Source of the DNA: Antrihabitans auranticaus
GTDB taxonomy: Bacteria > Actinomycetota > Actinomycetes > Mycobacteriales > Mycobacteriaceae
NCBI RefSeq assembly: GCF_016481275.1
Contig: NZ_JAEMNW010000004.1
Coordinates: 558,001 to 622,000, forward strand
DNA length: 64,000 bases
Reading direction: 5' to 3'
Shown: piece after piece, positions 48,454-57,556 of the stretch
Numbering within the stretch: position 1 is the stretch's first letter
Layout of the letters: the number at the start of each line of letters is the position of its first letter
Notes under the pieces: generated by a model
What the model saw: only the letters and a program-made list of their open reading frames with translations
Told to the model about the DNA's origin: nothing
Databases searched by the model: none
Translations under genes and position numbers: made by a program

Positions 48454-50787
48454 ATGAACGGCCCGGTGGACTCTGGAGATTCGCGGGTGGTCGTCGAGAC
48501 CGACCACGCCCGCACAAGCTACGGTCCTGGTAGGAACGTTCGAATAGGCCGCGATCCACAGCTCGAGATCACGATCGTCGATCCGCTGGTGTCGCGTGAA
48601 CACGCCCGGCTGACGTGGGATGACGGCTGGGAGCTGGTCGACTCCGGCAGCAAGAACGGGATCTTCGTCGGCGGTGAGCGCCGTGAGCGGGTGCCCATCA
48701 CGGATTCGGTGCAAGTCCGATTGGGCAACGCCACCAAAGGGCCCGTTGTGCGGATCTCGATCGAGGATCCGGATGCGACGCGACAGGACGTGGGCGGCCG
48801 ATGGGATGAGTCGACGATCGGGTCGGGAACCTCGGCTGCTGCGGTCCCGGGCCGCATGCCGGACCATCCGATTCCCGCAGATTCGCTCACGGTGGGGCGG
48901 TCGCCGGACAACGACATCGTCGTTCGGGACGTCCTCGTCTCACGCCGGCACGCCGTCGTCCACGGCGGGCCGTCCGGACTCGAGATCGATGACCTCGGGA
49001 GCGTCAACGGGACATTCGTCGGCGGGGCGCGGGTCTCCCGCGCGCCATTGTCCGACGGTGACGTCGTCACGATCGGCAACACGGATCTCAGCGTGCAGGA
49101 TGGTCGACTTGTCCCGCGGCAGGCGGTAACTCCGACCGGAGGCCTGCGTGTGGAAGGGGTCGGACTCACTATCGAAGGCGGCCGGCGCTTGCTCGAGGAC
49201 ATCAGTTTCACCGCGCCGCCGAAGAGCCTCACAGCGGTGATCGGCCCGTCCGGCGCAGGTAAGACCACCGTTGCTGGAGTCATCTCCGGTTCCCAACGAC
49301 CCACTGAGGGCGTGGTCGAATTCGACGGCCGCAGTGTGCATGCCGAGTACCAGGCACTGCGCTCCCGCATCGGGTTGGTTCCCCAGGACGATGTTGTGCA
49401 CCGGCAGTTGACCATCAGGCAGGCGCTCGGTTACGCCGCCGAGTTGAGGCTGCCTCCGGACACCAATCGGGTCGACCGCGAAGAGGTGGTCGCAACGGTG
49501 CTCGGCGAGTTGCAACTCACCGAGCACGCCGATACCCGGATCGATCGTTTGTCCGGAGGGCAGCGCAAGCGCGCGTCGGTCGCGCTGGAGTTGCTGACCG
49601 GACCGTCCCTGCTGATCCTCGACGAACCGACCTCGGGCCTGGACCCCGCGCTCGACCGCCAGATCATGGCGACGCTGCGCCGCCTCGCCGACTCGGGGCG
49701 CGTCATCGTCATCGTCACACATTCGCTCTCGTACCTCGAGATGTGCGATCAGGTATTGCTCCTCGCGCCCGGTGGCAAGACTGCCTACGTGGGTCCACCG
49801 GACCAGGTCGGGGCAGTGCTGGGCAGCACAGACTGGGCGGACATCTTCGCTCGCGTGGCGTCCGATCCCGACGGCGTTTTCGCCGAGTATCGCGCTGGTC
49901 GCGTATCGGGCGAACGGCCGCCGCCGAGCCCGCCGGGGGAACTTGGCCGTCCTGCGCACACGTCGACGCGGAAGCAGTTGAGCACCGTTGCGCGGCGCCA
50001 GGTTCGGCTGATTCGGGCGGACCGCGGCTATCTGATGTTTCTGTCGCTTCTGCCCTTCGTGCTCGGTGGGCTTTCCGTGCTCGTTCCCGGCGACACCGGC
50101 TTCGGGCCGTCGGGCCTCGACGACTCCGGCGAACTCACGCAGATTCTGGTCGTGCTGATCCTCGGTGCAGCCTTCATGGGCTGTTCGCTGACAATCCGCG
50201 ACCTCGTCGGCGAACGCACGATCTTCCAGCGGGAACGCGCCGCGGGCCTGCTGCCCTCTGCATACCTGGCGGCGAAGATCATCGTGTTCTGCGCCGCCGC
50301 GATCGTTCAGTCGATTGTCATGGTCTCGATCGTCTTTGTGGGAAAGGGACTTCCGAGTCGGGGCAGCTTGCTCCCCTCCGGTCCCGTCGAACTGATCCTC
50401 GATATCGCCGTGATGACGTGCACCTGCGTACTGGTCGGGTTGGCCTTGTCGTCCGTCGCCCGCTCGAACGAGCAGGTGATGCCGATGCTGGTGGTCACGA
50501 TCATGGTGCAGTTGGTGATGTGCGGAGGACTGATCACGATCACCGGACGCGCAGTGCTCGAACAGCTCTCGTGGCTTTTCCCATCGCGCTGGGGTTTCGC
50601 CGCTGCCGCATCGACGGTGGACCTGCGCACCAACGCGACGGGTACGGAGCCGGACACACTCTGGCAGCACAGTGCATCGTGGTGGCTACTCAGCGTCGGT
50701 GTGTTGGCGCTCATCAGCGGCGTGCTTGCCGTCTTCACCTACAGCCGACTTCGGCTGCGCCGCAACAAACAAAGTCAGGCCCGGTAG
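48454..50787 (+). CDS. FHA-domain ABC transporter, Rv1747-like
   Basis: 777 residues. Two FHA domains (VRIGRDPQLEITIVDPLVSR to GSKNGIFVGG; LTVGRSPDNDIVVRDVLVSR to GSVNGTFVGG) occupy residues 1-210. An ABCG-type ATPase follows (GPSGAGKTT, LSGGQRKRASVALELL, LLILDEPTSGLDPA, VTHSLSYLEM), then six membrane helices. In M. tuberculosis Rv1747 the FHA domains bind the phosphorylated kinase PknF and the protein exports lipo-oligosaccharide-like envelope components; no kinase gene is in view here. Start ATG 48454 after GGGAGG. Confidence 0.93.
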   Translation: MNGPVDSGDSRVVVETDHARTSYGPGRNVRIGRDPQLEITIVDPLVSREHARLTWDDGWELVDSGSKNGIFVGGERRERVPITDSVQVRLGNATKGPVVRISIEDPDATRQDVGGRWDESTIGSGTSAAAVPGRMPDHPIPADSLTVGRSPDNDIVVRDVLVSRRHAVVHGGPSGLEIDDLGSVNGTFVGGARVSRAPLSDGDVVTIGNTDLSVQDGRLVPRQAVTPTGGLRVEGVGLTIEGGRRLLEDISFTAPPKSLTAVIGPSGAGKTTVAGVISGSQRPTEGVVEFDGRSVHAEYQALRSRIGLVPQDDVVHRQLTIRQALGYAAELRLPPDTNRVDREEVVATVLGELQLTEHADTRIDRLSGGQRKRASVALELLTGPSLLILDEPTSGLDPALDRQIMATLRRLADSGRVIVIVTHSLSYLEMCDQVLLLAPGGKTAYVGPPDQVGAVLGSTDWADIFARVASDPDGVFAEYRAGRVSGERPPPSPPGELGRPAHTSTRKQLSTVARRQVRLIRADRGYLMFLSLLPFVLGGLSVLVPGDTGFGPSGLDDSGELTQILVVLILGAAFMGCSLTIRDLVGERTIFQRERAAGLLPSAYLAAKIIVFCAAAIVQSIVMVSIVFVGKGLPSRGSLLPSGPVELILDIAVMTCTCVLVGLALSSVARSNEQVMPMLVVTIMVQLVMCGGLITITGRAVLEQLSWLFPSRWGFAAAASTVDLRTNATGTEPDTLWQHSASWWLLSVGVLALISGVLAVFTYSRLRLRRNKQSQAR

Positions 50788-50811
50788 GGAGACCGACCCG
50801 GGAAGTCCAGC

Positions 50812-51855
50812 TCAAAAAATCGCCATCGGATTGACAGGCGAGCTTGTGGCACCCTTGAACCGCCACGGACTGACGCTGACGAAGAACGTCCAACGCTGCT
50901 CTGCGGCACAGGCTTCGGCGAGGGCATCGAGGTCTGTGTTGTCGAGTATCGGCATGCCGAAATAGGGGATGAGGACCATATGCATCGGTTCGGTCCAGCG
51001 TTCGAATCCAGCTAGCGGCGGGTGCACGTCGCTGTCGGAATCGCTGCTGAGGACTGATACGCGCCGCTCGCGCAACCATGGCAGGCACGAGGCGTGTAGC
51101 CCGGTCCCGCGCTGATAGGTGTTGTCGACGCCACCGCCGTTGCGTACGAACACGATGTCGGCTTCTCCGACTTGGACCTGGTGCAAACGTTCGGCGGATT
51201 CGAGGTCCTCCGGTCGTATTACCGAGCCGACCTGGAGCGGACCGCCACGCGCCTCGGCGACGTCGAGCAGCACACCACGGCCGACGATGCCGACCTCGCC
51301 GATCCGTTCGATGCCGAGGCGCTGGGCTCCGCTCGGAGTGACCTCGTCGACAGAAAAGCCGTTGTACATGCCCTGTTTGCCCTCGGGCGTGAAGATGTGG
51401 CACAGGGCGTCCACGTGCGTGACTGCGAAGCCGTGATAGGTCATGCCAATTTCGTCGATACAGCCTGATTCTTCGGGCAACGGATCGTCGTAGCGCTTGA
51501 TCTTGTAGGTAAGGTCGCGGAGATTGGGTGTCGTCGAACTGATCTCGCGTGCGAAAGGCACTACTCGTCCGGTGCGAATCAACGCCGTCGCCGCGAGCCT
51601 TGTCTGTGGCGTCATGTAGTTCAACGTCCCGAGTTCGTCGTCCTGGCCCCACCTTCCCCAATTCGACAACGACGGCAGTGCGCGCTCGAGGTCGGTATCG
51701 TTTTCGATTTCGATAGTGGGGGAGGTCGGCGTCGAGGGCGAAGCCACGGCGGGTTCTGTTGTGTCACTGACACATCCAGTCATTGCCAGTGCTGCTGCGC
51801 CTGCGAAAAGACTGCGTCTGGACAGCCGGAATGCGACGTCCGTTGGCTCGTTCAT
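50812..51855 (-). CDS. Cyclase-family (kynurenine formamidase-like) lipoprotein
   Basis: 347 residues. SRRSLFAGAAALAMTGCVSD combines a twin-arginine signal and lipobox, so it is exported and lipid-anchored. The catalytic domain has the cyclase pattern HVDALCHIF (H-x-D-x-x-x-H metal-binding motif) and GVLLDVAEARGG, then LHASCLPWLRERRVSVLSSD and SDVHPPLAG. Family enzymes are metal-dependent hydrolases or cyclases of amides and lactones. Substrate unknown. Convergent with the FHA-ABC gene. Confidence 0.87.
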   Translation of the reverse strand: MNEPTDVAFRLSRRSLFAGAAALAMTGCVSDTTEPAVASPSTPTSPTIEIENDTDLERALPSLSNWGRWGQDDELGTLNYMTPQTRLAATALIRTGRVVPFAREISSTTPNLRDLTYKIKRYDDPLPEESGCIDEIGMTYHGFAVTHVDALCHIFTPEGKQGMYNGFSVDEVTPSGAQRLGIERIGEVGIVGRGVLLDVAEARGGPLQVGSVIRPEDLESAERLHQVQVGEADIVFVRNGGGVDNTYQRGTGLHASCLPWLRERRVSVLSSDSDSDVHPPLAGFERWTEPMHMVLIPYFGMPILDNTDLDALAEACAAEQRWTFFVSVSPWRFKGATSSPVNPMAIF

Positions 51856-51899
51856 CGCTAGATCGTCCCGCTTTCGAATTGCGGCGTCTACCCGGTTCG

Positions 51900-53138
51900 T
51901 CAGGGCAGTCGGTCGCGCCGGCGGGTCAAGGCGGCGGTCTCGGCGGTGTTGCCCGCCAGGTCGATGGCGCGGTCGTACGCGGCGCGCGCCTGCTGACTGC
52001 GGCCAAGCCGGCGCAGGAGGTCGGCACGGGTGGCGTGGTAGGCGTGATAGCCGGCCAGATTGTCGGCGAGCCGGTCGACGGCGGCCAGTGCCACCTCAGG
52101 GCCGTCGAGCTCAGCGGCTGCTACCGCTCGGTTCAGGGCGACGATAGGCGAGGAGTCGACGCGGACAAGCTGGTCGTAGAGGGCAAGGACCTGCGACCAG
52201 TCGGTGTCGCGCACGTCGCGGGCAGATGTATGCACGGCATTGATCGCGGCGAGGATCTGATAGCGGCCGGGCGCCTCCCCGGCGGCGGCAGCGGCGAGGC
52301 GCTCGCGTACGAGCTGGTGACCTTCGGCGATCAGCGCGCGGTCCCAAGCGGCACGGTCCTGCTCGTCGAGGCCGACCAGTTCGCCGTCGGCCGACAGCCG
52401 GACCGAACGGCGCGCCTCGATGAGCAGCATCAGCGCCAGCAGCCCGGCCACCTCACCGTTGTCCGGCAACAGAACTCGGATCAGGCGGGTGAGGCGGATC
52501 GCCTCGGCGGTCAGGTCCTGACGAAGCGGGTCGGTGTTGGGGCCGGTCGCCAGGTAACCCTCGTTGAAAACGAGGAAGAGGACGGCGAGTACGCCGGATA
52601 CGCGTGCTGGGAGGTCCTCGGCGGCGGGCATCCGATAAGGGATGTGTGCCGCCTTGATCTTGGCCTTCGCGCGGGTGATCCGCTGCTCCAAGGTGCTTTC
52701 CTGCACGAGGAAGGCACGGGCGATTTCCGGCACGGTCAACCCGCCGAGCATGCGCAGGGTCAGCGCAACGCGCGCTTGCATCGCGAGCGCTGGGTGACAG
52801 CAGGTGAAGATCAACCTGAGCCGGTCGTCGTCGATAGCCCCGAGAGGCTCGTGCGGGTCGTCGTACACGAGCAGAGCCTCCCTGTGTTTGTCGTCGCGCT
52901 TGTTCTCGCGCCGGATCCGGTCGATGGCTTTGCGATTGGCGGTTGTGGTCAACCAGGCGCCGGGGTTGGGAGGTACGCCATCGGTCGGCCACCGCTCGAC
53001 TGCAGTCGCGAAGGCTTCGGCAGTCGCCTCTTCGGCTCTGTCGAGGTCGCCAAATCGCCTGGTCAGAGCAGCGACCACCCGTGCCCACTCCTCATGGTGA
53101 GCTTGGGTGACCACCTCTCGGACGTCGACGTCGTTCAC
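51900..53138 (-). CDS. ECF sigma factor of group 42
   Basis: 412 residues. Sigma region 2 (VVAALTRRFGDLDRAEEATA, AEAFATAVERWPTDGVPPNP) and region 4 (LTLRMLGGLTVPEIARAFLV, QESTLEQRITRAKAKIKAAH) make up the first half. The long C-terminal extension has VLFLVFNEGYLATGPNTDPL and tetratricopeptide-like helices, the hallmark of ECF42. These factors have no anti-sigma partner and are linked to YCII/DGPF proteins, as here: the start overlaps the stop of the YCII gene by four bases. Confidence 0.92.
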   Translation of the reverse strand: MNDVDVREVVTQAHHEEWARVVAALTRRFGDLDRAEEATAEAFATAVERWPTDGVPPNPGAWLTTTANRKAIDRIRRENKRDDKHREALLVYDDPHEPLGAIDDDRLRLIFTCCHPALAMQARVALTLRMLGGLTVPEIARAFLVQESTLEQRITRAKAKIKAAHIPYRMPAAEDLPARVSGVLAVLFLVFNEGYLATGPNTDPLRQDLTAEAIRLTRLIRVLLPDNGEVAGLLALMLLIEARRSVRLSADGELVGLDEQDRAAWDRALIAEGHQLVRERLAAAAAGEAPGRYQILAAINAVHTSARDVRDTDWSQVLALYDQLVRVDSSPIVALNRAVAAAELDGPEVALAAVDRLADNLAGYHAYHATRADLLRRLGRSQQARAAYDRAIDLAGNTAETAALTRRRDRLP

Positions 53139-53476
53139 CCGAACGGCCGCACTTCGACTCTGCGGTTGCAGCTCTTCGACCCATCGGCGGCGAGCTCCAG
53201 CGCCACGTCGAGGTCGGGGGCCTCGATGACCCAGAAGCCGGCGAGGTACTCCTTGGACTCCAGGAACGGCCCGTCGGTGAACAGCGCGTCGCCGCCCCGG
53301 CTGTCGACGACGGTGGCGGCCGCCGGTGCGGCGAGGCCACCGGCAAAGACCCAGTATTCCTCGGTCCGGAGCCGGTCGTTGAACGCGTCGATCGCCGCGT
53401 GGCGGGCCTGTTCCTCTGTGGCGTCCGGGATGACCGAGTTGGTCTCGTCGTCGATCACGGAAAGCAAGTACTGCAT
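53135..53476 (-). CDS. YCII/DGPF-domain protein
   Basis: 113 residues: MQYLLSVIDDETNSVIPDAT, EYWVFAGGLAAPAAATVVDS, then LFTDGPFLESKEYLAGFWVI, EAPDLDVALELAAD. The DGPF motif and ESKEYL are typical. Its role is unknown, but it is the standard partner of ECF42 sigma factors and is thought to affect or be controlled by them. Start 53476 follows GAGGAG. A DHFR-like gene lies 25 bases upstream on the same strand. Confidence 0.9.
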   Translation of the reverse strand: MQYLLSVIDDETNSVIPDATEEQARHAAIDAFNDRLRTEEYWVFAGGLAAPAAATVVDSRGGDALFTDGPFLESKEYLAGFWVIEAPDLDVALELAADGSKSCNRRVEVRPFG

Positions 53477-53501
53477 CTGACGATCATCTCCTCTGTGTAC
53501 G

Positions 53502-54116
53502 TCAGACGGTTGCATACAGTGGGCGCCCGGCCGGCCGGAGGACCTGAATCGTCACACCCTTCGAGTCGACTCGTGACTCGACCAGGTCGAGTCGAATGTC
53601 CGGTCCGTTCTGCGGGAAAAGTCGCGCGCCCTGGCCGAGAATCACAGGAACCACGATCAGTGTCATCTCGTCGACAAGGCCGTTCTCCAGCAGCCACGGA
53701 ATCAAAGTGCCGCTCCCGTGCACCTGTAGCTCGCCTCCCGGCTGCGCCTTGAGCTCGGTGAGTGCGGTCGCGAGGTCGTCGGTGGGCAGAACTGTTGTGC
53801 CCGACCATTCTGGATCGGTGAGCGTGGTCGACGCAACGTACTTCGGCGACCTGTTCAGTGCGACGCCGACGGGGTGGTTGCGCATTTCTTCGACGGCTCC
53901 CCAGCCACCGGCGAAGAGCTCGTATGTCCGCCGGCCGAACAGGAACGCGTCGGCGCGCTGGTAGGTCTCGGCAATCAGCGTCCGAGTGTCGTCGTCGCCA
54001 GCCCCCTTAGCCCAACCGCCGCGCTCGAATCCGTTCCGGCGGTCCTCTTCCGATGCGCCGCCGTTTCCCTGCACGACTCCGTCGAGGGTTATCTGGGTCA
54101 TGGTCGTCAGTTTCAC
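53502..54116 (-). CDS. Dihydrofolate reductase/RibD C-terminal-family reductase
   Basis: 204 residues from GTG 54116, with TAAGGA 7 bases upstream. VKLTTMTQITLDGVVQGNGG, ADAFLFGRRTYELFAGGWGA, GGELQVHGSGTLIPWLLENG with the nucleotide loop, and MTLIVVPVILGQGARLFPQN. In one operon with the YCII and ECF42 genes; DHFR-like genes are often reported in ECF42 neighbourhoods, so it is a probable target or effector. Confidence 0.88.
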   Translation of the reverse strand: MKLTTMTQITLDGVVQGNGGASEEDRRNGFERGGWAKGAGDDDTRTLIAETYQRADAFLFGRRTYELFAGGWGAVEEMRNHPVGVALNRSPKYVASTTLTDPEWSGTTVLPTDDLATALTELKAQPGGELQVHGSGTLIPWLLENGLVDEMTLIVVPVILGQGARLFPQNGPDIRLDLVESRVDSKGVTIQVLRPAGRPLYATV

Positions 54117-54287
54117 TTGGGGTTCCTTACCTCGGCGCTGCCCCTCGTGGGCTGCTTCACCCCTTCTACGAACGCCACCGGCCCGAGCCGACATCGCCGC
54201 CTATATTTCTTTGAGAGTTTTTTCCGGCACGACATCGCGCGGACCTTGGGGCCGGAGCCGATCCAGTTCGATGCTCCTCGCCTTGGG

Positions 54288-54695
54288 TTAGGACGACACC
54301 GGTTCCCGCGGAGAAATCTCGATGGCGATCGACGCTTCCTTGCGTCGCGCAACTCGTGCGGCAAGTTCGCCCAATCGCCCCATCAGCCAGTACTTGCGGT
54401 TGACGATCTTCCGAACTCTTGGGCTGTCGTCGAACTCGAGGATTCGCGCCGTGCCCTCGACGATCGGCGACCCGGGCGTGATCGTCCCGCGGATACTGCA
54501 GGGCTGCAGTGTGACCTCGGGATTTCGGCGGACACGCTTTACCTTGTACGCGTCGGTGTCGGAGAAGAAATAGAGCTTGTCATCGGACGGCGCGATCCAG
54601 ATCGGAGTCGCGACCGGGCTCCCGTCCTTGCGATAGCTGGTGAACGACACATAGTCTGCCCGGCCGACCTTTTTCCATGCTTCGGAACTCGTCAT
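54288..54695 (-). CDS. PPOX-class F420-dependent oxidoreductase
   Basis: 135 residues. WKKVGRADYVSFTSYRKDGS, PVATPIWIAPSDDKLYFFSD, AYKVKRVRRNPEVTLQPCSI, RGTITPGSPIVEGTARILEF. The KVKR..RNP.V...PC...G pattern fits F420-binding split barrels of the DUF385-adjacent PPOX group. ATG 54695 is preferred; the longer start at 54755 would precede low-complexity sequence. It is the intact counterpart of the frameshifted gene at 38539. Confidence 0.85.
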   Translation of the reverse strand: MTSSEAWKKVGRADYVSFTSYRKDGSPVATPIWIAPSDDKLYFFSDTDAYKVKRVRRNPEVTLQPCSIRGTITPGSPIVEGTARILEFDDSPRVRKIVNRKYWLMGRLGELAARVARRKEASIAIEISPREPVSS

Positions 54696-54765
54696 GGCGC
54701 CATTATGGGTCGGCGAGCGCGACGACTGGTGGCAGACCTGCTCACCCTCGGGCAAAATGCACTGT

Positions 54766-54987
54766 ATGTCCGATTGGAAGTATCTGGACGTGATCGTCCC
54801 GGTAGACCTGAGCGCGGACGATCAGCAGGCGTGGATCCGCACGAAGGTGGTGCAGCACTGCGTCGAAAACGGGGAGTGGCCGGTGCGCATAGTCGCGAAG
54901 TCGAGTGTTTCGATTCCAGACTCGCCCGATCATCAAGAATGGCGGGCGGCCTACCAAACCGGGGAACGGGGTCACGGCATCCTGTAG
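54766..54987 (+). CDS. Small hypothetical protein
   Basis: 73 residues, soluble: MSDWKYLDVIVPVDLSADDQ, QAWIRTKVVQHCVENGEWPV, RIVAKSSVSIPDSPDHQEW. It has a regular strand-helix-strand-like pattern and good codon use but I do not recognise the family. Starts at 54766 or 54757. Convergent with the mannitol dehydrogenase gene. Confidence 0.6.
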   Translation: MSDWKYLDVIVPVDLSADDQQAWIRTKVVQHCVENGEWPVRIVAKSSVSIPDSPDHQEWRAAYQTGERGHGIL

Positions 54988-55022
54988 GACCAGCGGCGAA
55001 TTCGCCGCCGGCGACTGCGTAG

Positions 55023-56444
55023 TCAGGGTTTGCGCAGCAGTGTCTCCAACGTCGCTCGAGCGCCGCTGCGGTGCAGGGAGTCGAGCGCCCAGAGATACGC
55101 CTCGACGAAACGGGGTTCGGACGCGAGATTGCCGAATACGGCGGTGTTCTCGATGAACGCTGTCGGATTTTCCCGCTGGGACTCAGCGATCGGAATCAGC
55201 GATTCGGCGAGCTGATCAACGACCTTGATCGGCTCGCCCTGCTCGTCGACCCCCTCGGTGTAGCGCGCCCAGCTTGCGACCGTTGCCGCGGCCAGGCGGA
55301 CGGGCTCACCGGAGTCGAGGTTGGCGCGGACCACCGGAAGCAGCCATTTCGGAATTCGGTCCGACGAGTCGGCGCACAATCGCGCGATCGTGTCCCGTAC
55401 GCCGGGATTGGCGAAGCGCTCTATCAGCGTCTGCTTGTACTCCGGTAGCGAGATGCCGGGCACCGGCTTCAGGGTCGGTGTCGCCTCGGAATCCATATAT
55501 GCGAGAAGGAATTCGGCGAACAGCGGGTCGTGGGCAGCGTCGTGAACAAGTCGGTACCCGGCGAGGTAGGCGAAGTAGCAGAGACTCTGATGACTGGCGT
55601 TGAGCAGTCGCAGCTTCATCAACTCGTACGGCGTCACGTCGTCGACCAACAGCACGCCGCTCTCCTCGAAAGGCGGTCGGCCATCGGAGAAGTCGTCCTC
55701 CAGAACCCATGAGGTGAACGGCTCCGCAACCACGGGCCACTGGTCCTCGACGCCGAATTCCTTCCCGAGGTCCGCGATGACTTCTGGCGTCGTCACCGGA
55801 GTGATCCTGTCCACCATCGAGTTGGGGAACTTCGTATGGTTTCCGATCCACTCGGCGAGATCGGAATCGATCCGCTCGGCATAGGCGATGAAGGCCTCCC
55901 GCGCGACGTGACCGTTTCCTTCGATGTTGTCGCAGGACACTATGGTCGGCGAGGCGACACCGCGGTCGCGACGCCGCGCAAGGGCTTCCACGACCAATTG
56001 GAAGACGTTTTCCCGGTCTTCGGCTGCGGGCACGTCGATGTTGTAGCCGCCCTCGGTGATGGTCAGGGAGATGATGCGGGTGGTCGGCGCCGCCAGCAGT
56101 TCGATGACGGCTTCCGCGTCGTCGGGTGCGTAGCGGTAGTCGACTATCGAGCCGATCACCCTGGCGTCTCGACTACCGTCCGGGTTCTGCAAGATCAGGG
56201 TATAGAGCCCGTCCTGACTCTCCATGACCTCCTTCATCTTTCGGTCGGCAGGCATCACACCGACGCCGCAGATGCCCCAGTCCCGTGCGAGCCCCTTTTC
56301 GAGCAGACGGTCGACGTACATCGCTTGATGGGCTCGGTGAAATCCGCCGACTCCGAAGTGGACTATGCCGACCTCGACCTTGTCGCGGTCGTAGGTCGGG
56401 CCGGCGATCGGGAGTTGTCCCAGTGTGGACTTGTCGAGTTTCAT
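55023..56444 (-). CDS. mtlK: Mannitol 2-dehydrogenase-type polyol dehydrogenase
   Basis: 473 residues of the long-chain (PSLDR) family: VEVGIVHFGVGGFHRAHQAM nucleotide-binding start, YTLILQNPDGSRDARVIGSI, CDNIEGNGHVAREAFIAYAE, KFPNSMVDRITPVTTPEVIA with the catalytic Lys context, and LMKLRLLNASHQSLCYFAYL. It oxidises mannitol (or arabitol/sorbitol) to the ketose. The start overlaps the stop of the zinc-dependent dehydrogenase by four bases; both are divergent from the SorC regulator and ABC transporter, forming a polyol utilisation locus. Confidence 0.9.
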   Translation of the reverse strand: MKLDKSTLGQLPIAGPTYDRDKVEVGIVHFGVGGFHRAHQAMYVDRLLEKGLARDWGICGVGVMPADRKMKEVMESQDGLYTLILQNPDGSRDARVIGSIVDYRYAPDDAEAVIELLAAPTTRIISLTITEGGYNIDVPAAEDRENVFQLVVEALARRRDRGVASPTIVSCDNIEGNGHVAREAFIAYAERIDSDLAEWIGNHTKFPNSMVDRITPVTTPEVIADLGKEFGVEDQWPVVAEPFTSWVLEDDFSDGRPPFEESGVLLVDDVTPYELMKLRLLNASHQSLCYFAYLAGYRLVHDAAHDPLFAEFLLAYMDSEATPTLKPVPGISLPEYKQTLIERFANPGVRDTIARLCADSSDRIPKWLLPVVRANLDSGEPVRLAAATVASWARYTEGVDEQGEPIKVVDQLAESLIPIAESQRENPTAFIENTAVFGNLASEPRFVEAYLWALDSLHRSGARATLETLLRKP

Positions 56445-57484
56445 GAGACTTGCACCACCGCTTTCACGCTTCCTGCCGTCTGATCGGAGTCGAGGGCTTC
56501 GGCTGCCTTCTCCAGGGGGAACCGTGCAGTGACCATAGCGTCGAGATCCACACGCCCGCTTCGGATCAGGGCAATCGCGGTCGGCCAGGTGTTGGCATAG
56601 CGGAACACCCCGGTGAGTACGAGTTCACGGTTCTGGATGAGTTGGGTTGGCAGCGACATGGTTTCGGCGCCGGACCCGACCAGGACGACTGTGCCGGCGG
56701 GACGGACTGCCTGCATGCCGCCCGCAACGGCGGCCGGAGCACCGGAGGCGTCGATGAACGCGTCCACCCGCAGGCCGGACACGTCCTGGGCCATGGGGTC
56801 GACGACCGAGGTAGCACCGAATGCTGCCGCTCGTTCTCGGCGTGCCTCGTCGAGGTCGGTGACGACGATTTCGGTTGCGCCGTATGCGCGTGCGACCTGA
56901 GCGACCATGATGCCGATCGGGCCGGCACCCGCGATGAGTACGCGCGAACCGCCCGCAACGTCCGCCTTGCGGACAGCGGCGATACCGACCGACAGTGGCT
57001 CACACAACGCGGCTGCCTCGTCGGAAACCGTGTCTGGAACCGGGTGGGCGAAGGCCGCACCGATTGTCACGTAGTCGCAGAGTGCGCCGTCGATCGGAGG
57101 TGTCGCGTAGAACTGCATCTGCGGGCACAGGTTGTAGTGGCCGCTGCGGCTTTCGGCGCTCTCGGGATTTGGGCGCTGCGGTTCGATCGAGACCCGCTGT
57201 CCGACACGCGAGGTCGATACACCGTCGCCAACGGCAACGATGGTTCCGGCAGCTTCGTGACCGAGCACAAGAGGTGCCTTCACGACGAAGCTGCCCACGC
57301 GACCGTGGCGGAAATAGTGGGTATCCGATCCACAAACTCCCACGGAGGACACGCGAACCAGTACGTCGCCGGGTGCGGGACTGGGTACAGGACGGTCCTC
57401 GATATCGATTTGCCCCGTGTGGGTTAGCACGGCGGCCCGCATTCGAGTCGACGGAGAAAGTGTTGAGTGCGTCACATTTGCCAT
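56441..57484 (-). CDS. Zinc-dependent sorbitol/xylitol-type dehydrogenase (MDR)
   Basis: 347 residues. VGVCGSDTHYFRHGRVGSFV with the catalytic zinc Cys, PLVLGHEAAGTIVAVGDGVS with His-Glu, then PQRPNPESAESRSGHYNLCP: only one of the four structural-zinc cysteines remains, as I recall for some actinobacterial relatives. GAGPIGIMVAQVARAYGATE is the Rossmann loop and VVTDLDEARR suggests NAD. ATG 57484 has no ribosome-binding site, so translation may be leaderless. Shares the divergent promoter region with sorC. Confidence 0.89.
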   Translation of the reverse strand: MANVTHSTLSPSTRMRAAVLTHTGQIDIEDRPVPSPAPGDVLVRVSSVGVCGSDTHYFRHGRVGSFVVKAPLVLGHEAAGTIVAVGDGVSTSRVGQRVSIEPQRPNPESAESRSGHYNLCPQMQFYATPPIDGALCDYVTIGAAFAHPVPDTVSDEAAALCEPLSVGIAAVRKADVAGGSRVLIAGAGPIGIMVAQVARAYGATEIVVTDLDEARRERAAAFGATSVVDPMAQDVSGLRVDAFIDASGAPAAVAGGMQAVRPAGTVVLVGSGAETMSLPTQLIQNRELVLTGVFRYANTWPTAIALIRSGRVDLDAMVTARFPLEKAAEALDSDQTAGSVKAVVQVS

Positions 57485-57494
57485 GCTAACGTAC

Positions 57495-57528
57495 TGAGCA
57501 TAACAACGCACCCCTGAGCATTTGCTCA
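57495..57528. promoter_or_regulatory. SorC-type operator array
   Basis: TGAGCA (57495-57500) and TGAGCA (57515-57520) are exactly 20 bases apart; an inverted TGCTCA (57523-57528) completes the palindrome CCTGAGCATTTGCTCAGG (57513-57530). They lie between the polyol dehydrogenase genes and sorC, the first site 11 bases before the dehydrogenase start. Confidence 0.72.
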
Positions 57529-57556
57529 GGCTCGGACAGGTTGGAAGGCGACTCCG

